Notes under the pieces: generated by a model
Database searches by the model: none
Told to the model about the DNA's origin: nothing
The model's input: the letters and a program-made list of their open reading frames with translations, nothing else
Part shown: positions 48,164-59,650 of the stretch, piece after piece
Layout: each line of letters begins with the position of its first letter
Position numbering within the stretch: position 1 is the stretch's first letter
NCBI RefSeq assembly: GCF_000204055.1
Contig: NW_006768766.1
Coordinates: 1,777,481 to 1,841,480 of the forward strand
DNA length: 64,000 bases
Direction: 5' to 3'
Origin: Melampsora larici-populina 98AG31
Lineage: Eukaryota; Basidiomycota; Pucciniomycetes; Pucciniales; Melampsoraceae
Made by a program: the position numbers and the translations under genes

Positions 48164-49071
48164 ATGTGTCAGCACATGGATAGCTACTATAGTTCAATCT
48201 TAATCCTTTGCAATGTTCATTCATCTTCTGCAAACGCTTAAAGATTGGTCCAATCGTGATCCTTGCAAATTTCTCACTCGAGTCCACAACGGGGTGGTAT
48301 ATTGGTCCCACGCTCTTTCACATCAAGTAGATAGGATATGATGTGCCACCTCTTTCCTTAAATTGGGAGACGTGTGGTCTGCAGACTGCGGGTAACTAAA
48401 AAACACAAACCCTCAACACACATTAACGCCAATACCTCCTTTTCAAAAAGGAACGCCTATGGTAACAAGGTATTATGTCACTGTAAATGCATATTAAAGC
48501 ATAGTCAGTATTGGTATACAATCCACGACAGAACATACACGTACTTGTTATCCCTTCCTTCCACCTTAGATTGGGGATGAGATTGCAAAACTGTACTGTC
48601 ACTGAAGCTTGATTTCCTGAATTTGTAGGATATGTTCAAGAGAATCATTGCAAATGGTAAACAACCCAACTAACACACAATCCCTGGACTCCATACCTTC
48701 CACCTTAGATTGGGGATGAGTATGCGAACCAAATTGTCACTGTGTCTTGTAGCTGTTTTTTTTTTGAAAAAAAGATGACTATCTAAATTGTGTAATGACT
48801 ACAGGCACCTCTAAGTCCTGGACTTGACTAGATGACCCCCTTTTCCTGGTGTACTAGTTTCATTTCAATTTACTGTTCAGTTAGTGTAATATGCAATTCA
48901 GCAACTTCACACTTTTAAAAAAACAGTTGGGCAAGACGTGTCTTTTTTGGTATTGATGCAACTGTACCATTTGATGACAACAAATAAAGTGCCTTCAGTA
49001 CAAGATGTCATTCCTAGCAATAATCATTTATGTGGAACTTTGAATAGAGATATATATGATTCTCAATCTAT
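48164..49071. repeat. Spacer with a 25-bp direct repeat
   Basis: CCTTCCACCTTAGATTGGGG plus ATGAG occurs at 48557-48581 and 48696-48720, 139 bp apart. The sequences following both copies stay loosely alike (..CACTG..CTTG). The rest is AT-rich with no gene. Confidence 0.65.
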
Positions 49072-50498
49072 TAGGGGTTGGGCAAAAAACCAACCAACCA
49101 GTCTTGCACCTTTGAGAAGCGAGTTGAAGCAAGTCAAAGATGGCCGGAAATGACTGTGTGCACGTTTCACAGACCTGTCGTTCTGCTAGGTCACTCAAAG
49201 TCGGTGTTTGGGTCTGAAGACAGGCCTTTTTGACTGAGCTGAGCTCCAAAAGCGCCTTTGTGAAAGGTGGAAAGATTTTGTCTACGTGGCTTGAGTGTGT
49301 CAGCCTGAGACTTAAAACAGGTGGCTTTAAGAGAATCGAAGCTGAATGATATTGCTTGAAGCTTCTCTATTGGCTTTGTTACAGTAGGTTTACTGAGATA
49401 AATTCGAGCCTTTATATAACAGGAGCTGACAACTCCATGTTGTCTTAGGTGCGGAATGGCTACCGCTGCCTGATACTCACTGAAAGGTCTGTTCCGATCA
49501 GGGTCTTCTGAGGTAGGTACAAAAGTACTCCTGTCTCAGGTATTAGCAGTCTAGTTTCTATGAATTAATAAAGAGACGTCTTTATTAATAACAATCTTCG
49601 AAACATCTTGGACAATGAGTTATGTCTAGTTTCTACATATTGATAAAGAGATGTCTTTATCAATAACGATCTTCGAAAACGTCTTGGACATTGAAAGGTT
49701 ATTCTAATATTAAGAACGCTGAGTCTTAGTTTGATAACATACTGCTTGAGAAAGAAATAAACAATAACAATACTAAATGTTAAAAGTCAGATAAGAAAGA
49801 TGATATCAAAGAATTGAGATGATCTAAATTAAAAGTAATCGCCGGTTTTTAGTATAAGTCATAGAGTTTAATTTCTCAAGGATAAGTTTGTTGGTTTGTA
49901 ATAAGATGATCTTTCTCTCGAGTTGCAGAAAACCACTGCTTATATATCATTGTGCAGTTCTCTTTGTGATGTCATTGTAACACAGGGTTTTTTGCACGTG
50001 TTCATGATGGTCTTTCGTAACCAATGTGATGTTACTTGTTTCTGATCCCTTAGTCACATTCTTGGAATGTAACAAGGCTCAAGGAAATATATACCCTTCT
50101 TTAAGATCAGGGTCTTCTGAAACTTGAGTATGTAATCATGATACCTTTCAAGCTGATGTACATATGTATTGATATCATAACGTGTGTAAACCATTGTTAT
50201 CTGGAAACCTCCTTGGATAATCTTTATGACTGCCAATGGGAGTGTGACCAAATACTCCTCACGGCTGACAGAGTGGCACAAATTGCTTTGGTTTTTTGAA
50301 TTGTTCGGGCTTTGGAATGATCAAGAACACCGTCCACCAGTCAACTTTTGGTGATTTTTTTGCAAAGCAAAGCAAACAACAAGTTTTTTTGTTGGCTTTG
50401 ATATTGTTCTAGCAATCATTCCTGAGCATTTGTAAAAAACTGAATTACAACTGAATGGACTTCAGAAACTGGTTGGTCAGTTTTTCACCCAACCCCTA
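49072..50498. mobile_element. Inverted-repeat element, TAGGGGTTGGG family, copy B, interrupted by a solo LTR
   Basis: Left end TAGGGGTTGGGCAAAAAACC..ACCAACC; right end GGTTGGTCAG..CACCCAACCCCTA at 50473-50498. Same family as 47696-48163. A 700-bp LTR (49376-50075) sits inside; without it the element is about 727 bp. Confidence 0.8.
49376..50075. mobile_element. Solo LTR
   Basis: Ends TTGTTACAG and TGGAATGTAACAA form the short inverted TG..CA termini of an LTR. A 4-bp direct repeat GGCT flanks it (49372-49375 and 50076-50079). Inside are a repeated block (TCTAGTTTCTA..AAAGAGA(C/T)GTCTTTAT(T/C)AATAAC, twice, at about 49551 and 49627) and TATATATC. No second LTR or pol sequence adjoins it, so it is a recombination relic. 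Confidence 0.75.
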
Positions 50499-50838
50499 AT
50501 ATGTGAATAGATAAAGAACAAGTGGCCATGTGATGCCCAAGAATTTTGTTTGGAAACTAGGTAAGGCTGTTCAATATGGAGAACAACAACTCTTCCAAGC
50601 TCATGCAAATTATCAGTTTTTGTTTTCTAAGCCCTCAAATGTATGCACATAAACGGTGCTCAAAGTAACTAGGTGAAATCTACCTAGTTGGACCTAGTTG
50701 GGAAACCTAACTTCAAAAAGTAGGCACCAACCGGAAAAAGGAGGCAAGCACTCTTGTACTGCCGTGCGGGGTGCCTACTTTCAATTTTCTCGGTTGTTGA
50801 GCCCCAACTGTCACCACACACACAATCTCACACTCATC

Positions 50839-51109
50839 ATGTCAGATCAATTGCCACCATCCTATTCCGCAAACCCTCTGTCTCCTGCTTCACCCACAAC
50901 TGCTTTCCATAACTAAAGCTGGTGTCCCTCATGCCAAGGCTAGAAAGATGACCAAAGATTTTACTAACGGTTTGTAGTTAACCATTCAACTCCTTACCTC
51001 AAAACCTGATGTCTACATTTTGAATAAACAAGATTACGCAGGATTGTCCCCTCTCAATACCAACTATTACTACCACAAAGAATTACTCTTTGATCTCATT
51101 TACAACAAA
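50839..51109 (+). pseudogene. Unidentified small frame inside the GGTACTCAAAG element
   Basis: An ATG preceded by CACACTCATC starts MSDQLPPSYSANPLSPASPT. After a shift of frame near 50905 the sequence continues ITKAGVPHAKARKMTKDFTN, and after a possible break at 50970 VYILNKQDYAGLSPLN..YYHKELLFDLIYNK. It looks like one broken or intron-containing gene of about 85 codons. I do not recognise the product; its place near the end of an inverted-repeat element suggests a transposon gene. Confidence 0.3.
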
Positions 51110-51207
51110 TAAAAACCAATGAAAAACATTTTTTCACTCTTAATTCTCTCAATTTTGATACCAAAGACACAAAAGACTGCCATAATTATTTTCACTGCCA
51201 GCATAGA

Positions 51208-51383
51208 TGCCTCGGGTTGAGAAATCCGAGGCATCATTGGAGGCAAATCCTCAGACAGACCTTGTCCGAGGTTTTTGCCCAAGGTATTTTTTTGCCCTGA
51301 GAATTACCTCGGATCAAAACCTCGGGAAGCTTCTGTCCGAGGTTTTGCATCCGAGGACACCTTGGATTTTGTAATCCGAGGTA
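51208..51383. mobile_element. Small MITE built from CCTCGGA/TCCGAGG repeats
   Basis: Ends TGCCTCGGGTT and AATCCGAGGTA. The 176-bp sequence holds several alternating CCTCGG and CCGAGG words that pair in inverse from both ends, so the whole folds on itself. It is nested in the element at 50655-52386. Confidence 0.7.
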
Positions 51384-51884
51384 AATATGTTGGTGGTGTT
51401 TCCCTTCAGATTGTCTCTGAAATGGAAACTATGATGCTTATATGTGAACAAATCATCTGTTTGAGAGTGATCAGTGTGAGTTATCTTCTAGACCGGTGAG
51501 AAGTGTGACAATTAGTTGTTTTTTAGATCAATCAATTGTTCAAAGATTGTTATTGTTTTTGTGTATTTCTTGGTCTATTTTTGTGAATATCTGAAATGAA
51601 GACTTGAATATAATTGAATAGAAGCCTGAGTGGAGAGTGATTGGGTCAACTCTCTTTTAAGAGAAAGTTGAATCAATCAATCGTTTCAAAAATTGATTGA
51701 TATCTGAGCATGTGTTTCAAGTTGAATTTGTTCAGTTGCATTCCAACTACCAGGTTCTTTTGCATTCCAATGATCAGCTTTCACCAGACTTTCATGCCAA
51801 TGACCTAACAAAACCAAGAAGAAAAATGTTTAATTGGTATTTCAAATGGAACATCTTTTGTTATTGGATTTGAAGTTTGATTGA

Positions 51885-52223
51885 TTAATGATGTGAAGTT
51901 TTGTAATAATCAATGTAAATCTCACGGAAGTGTTTTTGTTGGAAAGCCGTACGTCTATTGTAGGTTCTTGATCCAACATATTGGAGGTGAGTAAGGTCTT
52001 CAAGGGCTTGGCCAATCACCATACCAATCTTCAAAGCATGTTGATGGATGGCTTGCTGTGATGCAGAAAACTCTTGAAGACGACAGATACCAATAAGGAA
52101 GTTGTTCAAAGCCTGAACAAGGGAGTGGATGGAGACTAGTAGGGCTTGGTCAGAGTTATTGATTAAGATTTCTGATGCCGTTGTCATGATGTTGAGGTGA
52201 AGTCTTGCCGGAGGCCAATGCAA
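51885..52223 (-). CDS. Hypothetical small protein in the GGTACTCAAAG element
   Basis: 112 codons, MHWPPARLHLNIM start or, from the second Met, MTTASEILINNSDQALL. The middle is a predicted helix rich in Ala/Leu/Gln (VQALNNFLIGICRLQEF; QALEDLTHLQYVGSRTY). On the minus strand a TTTATATAG box lies about 25 bp upstream of the first ATG. No family recognised. The location inside a transposable element argues for a transposon-borne gene; expression is unknown. Confidence 0.3.
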   Translation of the reverse strand: MHWPPARLHLNIMTTASEILINNSDQALLVSIHSLVQALNNFLIGICRLQEFSASQQAIHQHALKIGMVIGQALEDLTHLQYVGSRTYNRRTAFQQKHFREIYIDYYKTSHH

Positions 52224-52520
52224 GGCATTATGTGACAGAGGCTATATAAAGATACGGTAAAAGCAGGCACGGGGTCCTCAAAGCTGCCCTGTTGGCAAAA
52301 ACATACTTTTCAAAAAAATCCCCGCCAAAAGAAAGTAGGTTCTAGGTTTCAAAGTTGTCAGAAACCGCCTAGTTACTTTGAGTACCATTATAGGTTATCC
52401 AGTCTCACACAGCTTGCCAGTCCACTTGCACTAAATCATATGGCTCACTGTGTCTCAGACAGATCACCAAGGGTTTTTGAAGAGCCTTGAACATGCTGCA
52501 GTTCCATTTACCTAATTTAG

Positions 52521-52675
52521 GGTACTCAAAGCAAGTATGTATGTGTACATACTTTTTGCTACATACTTTTTTTTGGCGGGGAAAACAAGACCAAAAGTAT
52601 ATTTTTGTTTTTCTCCCTGCCAAAAAAAAGTATGTAGCGCAAAGTATGTACACCTACATACTTGCTTTGAATACC
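52521..52675. mobile_element. GGTACTCAAAG-family MITE, short copy
   Basis: A 155-bp foldback: GGTACTCAAAGCAAGTATGT against ACATACTTGCTTTGAATACC, continuing through GTGTACATACTTT..GCTACATACTTTTTTT and TGGC(G/A)GGGA. The termini are those of the long element ending 135 bp to the left. Confidence 0.85.
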
Positions 52676-55600
52676 GTAAATGTATTCATATTTGGGACAT
52701 ATGAATGATATTCTACCACAATATCTTGTGTATCTCTGTCAACTGTTTAGCTTTTACATTCCACATCATCTGCTCTACAAGGAATTAAAGAGCTTACAAC
52801 ATTGCCCATATGTCTCTATTTGTTGATGGGATGCTTTACACTCCCTTCCCTTGATGTTCTGGACAATCTAATCCAATATATATCAAGACTCAAGAGTGGA
52901 GTTTATCAAACCCCAAAACGCCTCAAAAAGAGAAAGGAAACCTCTGGTATCTCAAATTGATAAATCATTCAGCAAAAGTTTAGAAATGTAAAAACCTCCC
53001 AGTCTGTTCAATAAATGTTTAGATGTGCTTACTTTAACCAGTACTGTCTTTTCTATCATCACATTGAATACAAACTCATCTTCCCTAGGTGCTCCTTGCA
53101 AAGTTCTCCTTTGTCTCTGGTACTTGTTGCAGCAGATGAGCATTTTTTACATCCTCTCTTCTGTGCATGTGTCACATTTATCATTTCCTCGTTGATTGAT
53201 TATGTGGAGATAGTGATCCAGGGCAAAATTTCCTAATTGTAAAAATCTTGAGCCACTACTTGATGTGCTCCAAAAAAGATAGAGTTGTGTTGTACAAACA
53301 AGGATAGTTACACCCGCCATGTCTGGGGAATGACGAACGGAACAGCAGAACAATCACTCTGTGAGAGGTACAACACGAGATTACCAGGGATCAAACAGCG
53401 TGAGGGATACCAAGAATGCACATATCCCTCACATTGTTCAACAAAAAGGGTCATTGGATCAAGTATCATGTGTAAACATAGCATTTGTATATTTTTTTCA
53501 TCTCCTCGCATTGCATATAGCCTTTTTCACAGCCGCTTATCAGATGAATGAACCATGGACGTGTGAATTGTTGAGGAATTAGCTGTGATGGATGTGGCTA
53601 TTTTTCTCTCTTGTCTGTGATGACTAGGTGTACGCGGAGTGGTGCCACAACGCGGCACGCACGACAGGGTTTTCTTGTATTGCTGAACTTATTGAGGAAG
53701 AACTTGAGAGATAACAAACTAGACTTGAAATCTGCAACAATGAAAGAAACACCCCTATGGGAAGGCCTGAGGCCAAAGACAATAAAATCGCTAAACAAAC
53801 ATAAAAAACTCTCTCTTTTTTTAGCGCTTTAACAAAACAAATCGCTCTACTTCTTATTATACTTTTTCTGGCTGTAACTTATTAAAAAAATTTAGTATCA
53901 ATCAAAACTTTATTATGTAACTCTTTGTGGTGAATCAGAAGAATAAAAGAAAAAAATTTCGAGCATTTCACTACCTTGCAACACATCTATAATTTTACTA
54001 TGTCTTACCAATCTTTTTTTTATACTTTGTTTTATTCTTTTATTTTTTTCAATTTCTATCTATATGCCTATATCTCCTAATCCCCCTTTGCTTCCCTAAT
54101 AGTAATATGTTTTCTGGTGAGGGTGGACGGGAAGAGAAAAAACACTACGAGTTTTGTTTGACGAGAAAAATTCAGTAAACACAGAGCTGAGGATGTTTCA
54201 GGTAACAGGAGATCTAGTGTTGGCGAGGAACTAGCAGTGAAGGAAATTTTTTCACGGAAACAGCAAAGAGCTTCAATATTTGATATCCATGGAAATGTTG
54301 CTAGTTGTCGGATGCACTCAGAAGCTGGCTGGGATCTCTGACCCATTGTTTTCCTTAACTGACTGGGGTTTACGCCTGAGCTCCTTCGTCGACTTCTTTC
54401 CCACTAGGATTCTTTGGGTATGGCTGAAATCGTAATCAGGGGATCCTCAGTCTGTCGTTTTCCTACCTGAATCCATCTTGCGGACTCCACTAAGTTAATA
54501 GAACACCAACCTCAAAGTATTCATGGATAAGAATCTGTGCGGTGGAATACAAGTCTCTCCTATTGTTGTTCTTCAAAGCGTCTTTCACTCGCGTGCCACA
54601 CGTGAGCGGCAAAGGATAGACAGCTGATGGCCCGCCGGACACTGGATCCCCTGCCACTTACCAATTGCCCTCATCGCTTGTCACGCTCTGCAAGTTAACG
54701 GCGTGCTTTTTTGGTCACCGACTCCCTGAGGTAACAAGCACCATTATGTAGTCCTACTACACAATCAATCACAAGGACACATCTTGCAAGGTTAGGGTGG
54801 TATCATCATACGCCGCACAAGGCAGTTCACCACTCCTAGCTGAACGAGGACGGCGCTTAATTTTACGGCAACGTTAGAGCCTGAGTTTCTAAATTAATCT
54901 GCAGCTTTTTCATTGACATGGATAGCTCTGAAAGCCTGAATCTGCCTTGAGCTTACGCTTTCCTACGGGCTCACTGAGTTGTGAACTAGTTCGTGGACCA
55001 GTAACATACTTTCGCTGATCCTCGACGAGTCGCTACTGCGCCCGGTCGAGATTCTCTGGCCTCGGAGGTACAAAGATGAAAACATCTGATATGCGAATGA
55101 GCGTTTCTTGAGAATAAAGCCCAAATTTAAAGAAAGACAAAGTACAAATTGGCATGTAAATCCATGTTGAGGATCGAATTAAATTGTTCGATCCATAAGC
55201 CATTACCACCTGAATCATCCGTGATCACTGATTTTGCTGTGCTCTCAGACAAGTCCTAATTTTGTAAATCGCCTCACCAGCAACGGGTGAGTAAGATTTC
55301 GACCATGAATTTCAATGAAAAAGCGTCACTGACTGTGATGATACACGACGTGATCAATCTTACTCATAACATGAGTTCCTTGAAATGGCTCAGCTTTAGT
55401 CTCGATGAAAGTCAAAGCGTTAGTGAGCCACATCTTCCGATATGCCTATACGTCACCGATCTTACGTGTCCCCTGTTAAAGCTGATCACGAAATGATATA
55501 AAGCTCACTCTCAATCACATTCCTCACCTTGGACTCTCGATTCGATATTCGTGTCACCGCAGAAAGAATATACATTAACTTTGTACTAAAATTTAAAAGC

Positions 55601-55816
55601 AAACCTTTGAATATACTCGCCTCTTCCGATCTCCCTTACGACATTTACTACGTCTAACCAGCCTTTGGATCTTCCTTCCCGCTCTCAGCCTTTTTCAATT
55701 GCTCTCTTCACCGTCGTCCTCAGATATTTAGATTCGGCCCTTGTCGTGCCCCCCGTCTCAATTCCCAAAAACCAACCAACACGACGTATTATCTATTCTT
55801 ATCAAACATTAAAGCC
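52676..55816. other. Unassigned region upstream of the Con-6 gene
   Basis: No gene could be supported. 52.7-54.1 kb is AT-rich. 54.35-55.5 kb is noticeably more GC-balanced, with several C/G-rich blocks and no long ORF; it might hold an RNA gene or decayed sequence, but I recognise neither. The last about 200 bp (from about 55620, CT-rich, ending CAAACATTAAAGCC) look like promoter/5'-UTR of the Con-6 gene. Confidence 0.4.
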
Positions 55817-56219
55817 ATGTCTAGCGCTAATCATATAGCTGGTGGTCTTAAAGCTACTCTTAAAAACCCAGTATGCCCTCTTTACCATTTCTGTTCTTCT
55901 GTCACCATTTGTTACTCATTTTTTTTCTTTCAATCTATCTTGAACCTCATTTAGAACGTGTCTGAAGAAGCTAAAGAGAGAGCTCTGGACCGATTGGAGA
56001 ATGAAGACTTTTCTACGACGGCCGATGAATCTGAAAAAACCACCGAGGCCAAAAACCCTGGAAATGTTATAGGAGGGATGAAGGCTGCTTTGAAGGTTTG
56101 CTCTTAAGGTTTTGATCATAATTCCTTAAACCATTGTACTGACTCCAACAATGCGGTAGAACCCAAATGTAAGCGATAGCAAGAAGGAAGAGCTTCAATC
56201 CAAGCTCGAAGAGTTTTAA
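55817..56219 (+). CDS. Con-6 (conidiation-specific protein 6) family protein
   Basis: Small, soluble, stress/sporulation-associated fungal protein family of unknown biochemical activity. Three exons: 55817-55870, 55955-56095 and 56160-56219. It contains two full Con-6 units with junctions at the introns: HIAGGLKATLKNPNVSEEAK..ALDRLE, then NPGNVIGGMKAALKNPNVSD..KKEELQSKLEEF. Each unit has the family pattern N-x-x-GG-x-KA-x-(L/M)-x-NPNVS followed by an amphipathic helix. About 84 residues, normal for the family. Both introns interrupt the unit just before Asn-Pro or Asn-Val, consistent with unit duplication. Confidence 0.9.
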
Positions 56220-58331
56220 GTAGATTAACACATCATTTCGGCTTCAAAAATGTATCAAATATGTTTAGGATGTATGATAAGGGTGTTATGATGTTCCAAT
56301 TTCTCTCATGTGATTTCATCTCTTCACTTTCATCTCTGCCTCACTTTCTCTATGGATCCTTTTCTAAGATTTTTGAGAATCGTGTCATGGTTGACATTGG
56401 TGCACGAGTTCCCAAACGTGCCATCTTGTTTTCGTTTCGCGGTTATAGCTTGTACACTACGTGTGTTTTTATTAGAAATCGATTTGGCTATCATCTCCAG
56501 TCCCGATTTAATCCTTCCGAGCACTATGAGTCGCTTTAAAACAAATGCATACGTTCTCAAAGCCATGTGATAATGTGACAATCAAACACTTTCCATTGCT
56601 CAGCCTTCCAATCAACCACTCGATTCCAGATGTGCGACAACGTCATCAGCACTCCCTGTGATTTATGCGGTGGGCATGATCTGACCCATTTCCAGATAGA
56701 GACAGCTGCGTCTATTATGGATACGTCGAGTTGACAAAAGACGACATCTAAAGATGTACAAATACATTCCGTACATCTCCTTTGGCAAAAAACCCTGAAT
56801 GGATGCTATAAGGTGAGTTTTACATTGCAGCGAGTTTTCTCTCAGCGGTTCTTAGGATAATAAAACATAAGCAAAGAATCACATTCTGATACTGATTGGT
56901 AAGTGGCAACAAAGTGGTTCTCGGCAATGCTCTTGGCTCATGAGATGGCTATCCATTCACAGGAGGTACTGGGCCATGTACGCAAATACATCTCAGCTTC
57001 CGACAACGTATATACTTGATACTCTTACTTATACCGACTCGGCGGGAGTGCCTCCCTGAGCTAGCCGGTCAAATCTCATATGCACCTGAAGGGAATATCC
57101 TTGAGGCAATAATTACACCTTGGAGCTCATTCAATGAACATTATGTTTGTATATCAACCGCGATCTACATCGATCTGGGCGTCTCAATTGTGTCGGTGAC
57201 GCGTTGTACACGTTAGTGTTCAAGTGTCGATTTTCGGACTATGTATGATTCTTCAGACTACGATACGGCAGCAGGACTTGATAGGTTTTATCAATTATCA
57301 CCGTCTACTATGACACAAAGAGCATGATTGACTTTGATTGCGGTAACAGATGATTAAAATGATAGTTGAACAAGTACGATACTGATGTCCATTCTAACAA
57401 CAGATAATCAGCCGGGGAACCTGTGGCCAACTTGTGTTACTCTTGAACACACTGGCCAAATCACAAATCATCAAGCTAGCTGATGCGGTGACTGGTATAT
57501 CGGGGACAGTGGAGTTTTGGTAGAAATGCACCATGAGATCAAGAGTTTGAATCCATATTCGGGAATCAGAATACCGGCTTCACATGTACGATTTTCTGAG
57601 ATATTTATGTAGATCGCAACTTTCAAAAAGAGAAAATATGCATAACTAGCACTACCTCCCAGACTCGAAGGTCATTCATGTGGGTACCACCTATACCTAT
57701 GTTTCTTACTTCGTTGAAGGTCGCGAAAATTCTGATTGAAGGTTTGAGTCGGTTGCTACTGCGGCTGCCAAGGTTGGGGAATTTTGTGGGTGTTGCAATT
57801 GGAGAGGTACATACTTGAATGCAAAAGGAAAGTCCAGCCGAGTTGACAGCTTCAAATGCGGTGTCAAATTGGTCGAAGCGGAAGGAGAAAGCTTGATCGA
57901 TCAAAACACGGGGAAGATAATTCCTTTGTACGCAACGAATTATACTTAAGTACAGATTCAAAGTACATAAAGTTTGATGTATGTAAGTTGAAAAGTCCGA
58001 TGTATGTATTGGTGAGATTATGTCACATAACTTAAGTCTTAAGCTGATTTACACTGCCTTCGATCATCGTCAACCAACTTTCATTCAATTTCTTTCTTCC
58101 CATCCTCATTCTCATTCTCATCCCCATCGCCTTTTCCTTTTCCTTTTCCTTCTTGACTTCGTCCATCTCTTGTCAATCTTTGTTAGTTTGACCTTTTTTT
58201 ATATCTCTCTTCCCTACTGTCGCTTCCTCTCCTTACCTCTTCTTTTGATTTCTGACTCTGCTTTTTTTGGCTCGCTACTTTTCCTTGACAGAGTTGAATC
58301 CTACATCTACATAGATATTCTCCCGATCATC
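56220..58331. other. Intergenic region, Con-6 to ERG6
   Basis: No convincing gene. A minus-strand frame of 112 codons (57623-57961) matches nothing I know. The CT-rich stretch at 58060-58280 is a typical fungal promoter/5' leader for the ERG6 gene that follows. Confidence 0.45.
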
Positions 58332-59650
58332 ATGACTGGATCAGCGCAAACCTCGGCTCACAATGCTAACCGTACAAACGGTGATCTCAAGAATCGAGAA
58401 AATATCGTGCAGTATGCCAAATTCTGGAACAAAGATCACACCAAGAACACCCAAGCAGACGATGTCAAGAGACGTGATGAATACGAAGGTATGGTCAACG
58501 GCTACTATGATGGTGTGACCGATTTATTTGAATACGGTTGGGGAAAGGTAAGACTTTGTCGTCGACCATCCTTTTTTGTATCATTCCAATGAACAAGTTT
58601 ATCGACTAAGAACGTTTTTTTTTCTGTTTTCAATGCACAGAACTTTCATTTCTGCCGATTTTACAAGGGTGAACCTTTCTTACAGGCCATTGCTCGACAT
58701 GAGCACTACCTAGTTTCTCAGATGGGTATCAAGGCCGATATGAAAGTATTGGATGTGGGTGCTGGAGTTGGTGGACCGGCTCGAGAGATCGCAGTCTTTA
58801 CCGATGCTAATATCATTGGTATCAACAACAACATCTTCCAAGTCGACCGTGCAACAAAATACACCAAAGACGCTGGCCTGTCTCACAAGATCACCTACGA
58901 AAAGGGTGATTTCATGCATATGGCCGAGCAATTTGGTGAAAACACATTTGACGCTGTCTATGCGATCGAAGCCACTTGCCATGCGCCGGTCTGCGAGGGC
59001 GTCTATGGTGAGGTGTACAAGGTCTTGAAACCAGGCGCCATTGTACGTTGGGTGTCTGATCGTATTTATCGAAACGATGCTGGCCTGATGTCACTTTGCA
59101 CTTTGTGATTGCAGTTCGGATTCTATGAGTGGTGTATGACCGACAAATATGACAAGGACAACGTCGATCATCAACGGATTCGACACGAGATTGAATTGGG
59201 TGATGCGATTGCTGAGATTCGGACCATTGCCCGTGCCACCGAAGGACTCAAGGCTGTCGGGTTCGAGATCCTACGTTCCGAAGACTTATCGACTCGTGAT
59301 GACGCTCTGCCCTGGTATTACCCACTTCGTGGTAACCTCAACGATGTCCAGACAGTATGGGATTATCTTACTATGCTTCGCTTAACCCGTGTGGGTCGTG
59401 GCTTTACCCATTATGCCTGTGTTGCCGCCGAAGCCGCTGGCCTCATACCTAAGGGGACTACGGCTTGTGGTGAAACTCTAAATATCGCCGCAGAAGCCCT
59501 TGTTGTTGGAGGTGCAGCTGGTGTATTTACACCTATGCAATTGGTACGTCAAAATTGACTTTGCGTCCGTGACAACTCTCCGCCGGCGCGGCATGCTAAC
59601 CATAGTTGGACTCTGGTTTCTTTCAGTTCATTTGCCGCAAACCACTTTAA
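58332..59650 (+). CDS. ERG6: Sterol 24-C-methyltransferase (Erg6)
   Basis: Erg6 adds the C-24 methyl group to the sterol side chain using S-adenosylmethionine, in the ergosterol pathway at the ER/lipid droplets. Four exons: 58332-58547, 58641-59042, 59115-59543 and 59627-59650; the last codes only FICRKPL. Sterol-binding region I YYDGVTDLFEYGWGK spans exon 1; HFCRFYKGE..AIARHEHYL follows. The SAM motif VLDVGAGVGGPAREIA is intact, then GINNN, the ATCHAP block, VYKVLKPGAI and FGFYEWCMTDKYD. The C-terminal sterol-methyltransferase domain has LGDAIAEIRTI, GFEILRSEDL, PWYYPLRG and a GETLNIAAEALVVGG-type end. The start is chosen at MTGSAQTS. The usual length and all key motifs suggest a working gene. 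Confidence 0.95.

Larger units (their letters stand above)
50655..52386. mobile_element. Inverted-repeat element, GGTACTCAAAG family, long copy
   Basis: Left end GGTGCTCAAAGTAACTAGG and right end CCTAGTTACTTTGAGTACC are inverted matches, and the arms continue (AACCTA..AAGTAGG). 1.73 kb. It carries two small gene-like frames at its ends (plus from 50839, minus from 52223) and a further small MITE at 51208-51383. Confidence 0.8.

Noticed and set aside
48557..48720. CRISPR-like direct repeats
   Set aside because: Only two copies of a 25-bp repeat in a eukaryotic context; no array.
57016..57216. Possible tRNA near CCCTGAGCTAGCCGGTC
   Set aside because: No acceptor or anticodon stem pairing found around it.
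58753..59028. Alternative frame within ERG6
   Set aside because: Shadow of the methyltransferase frame.
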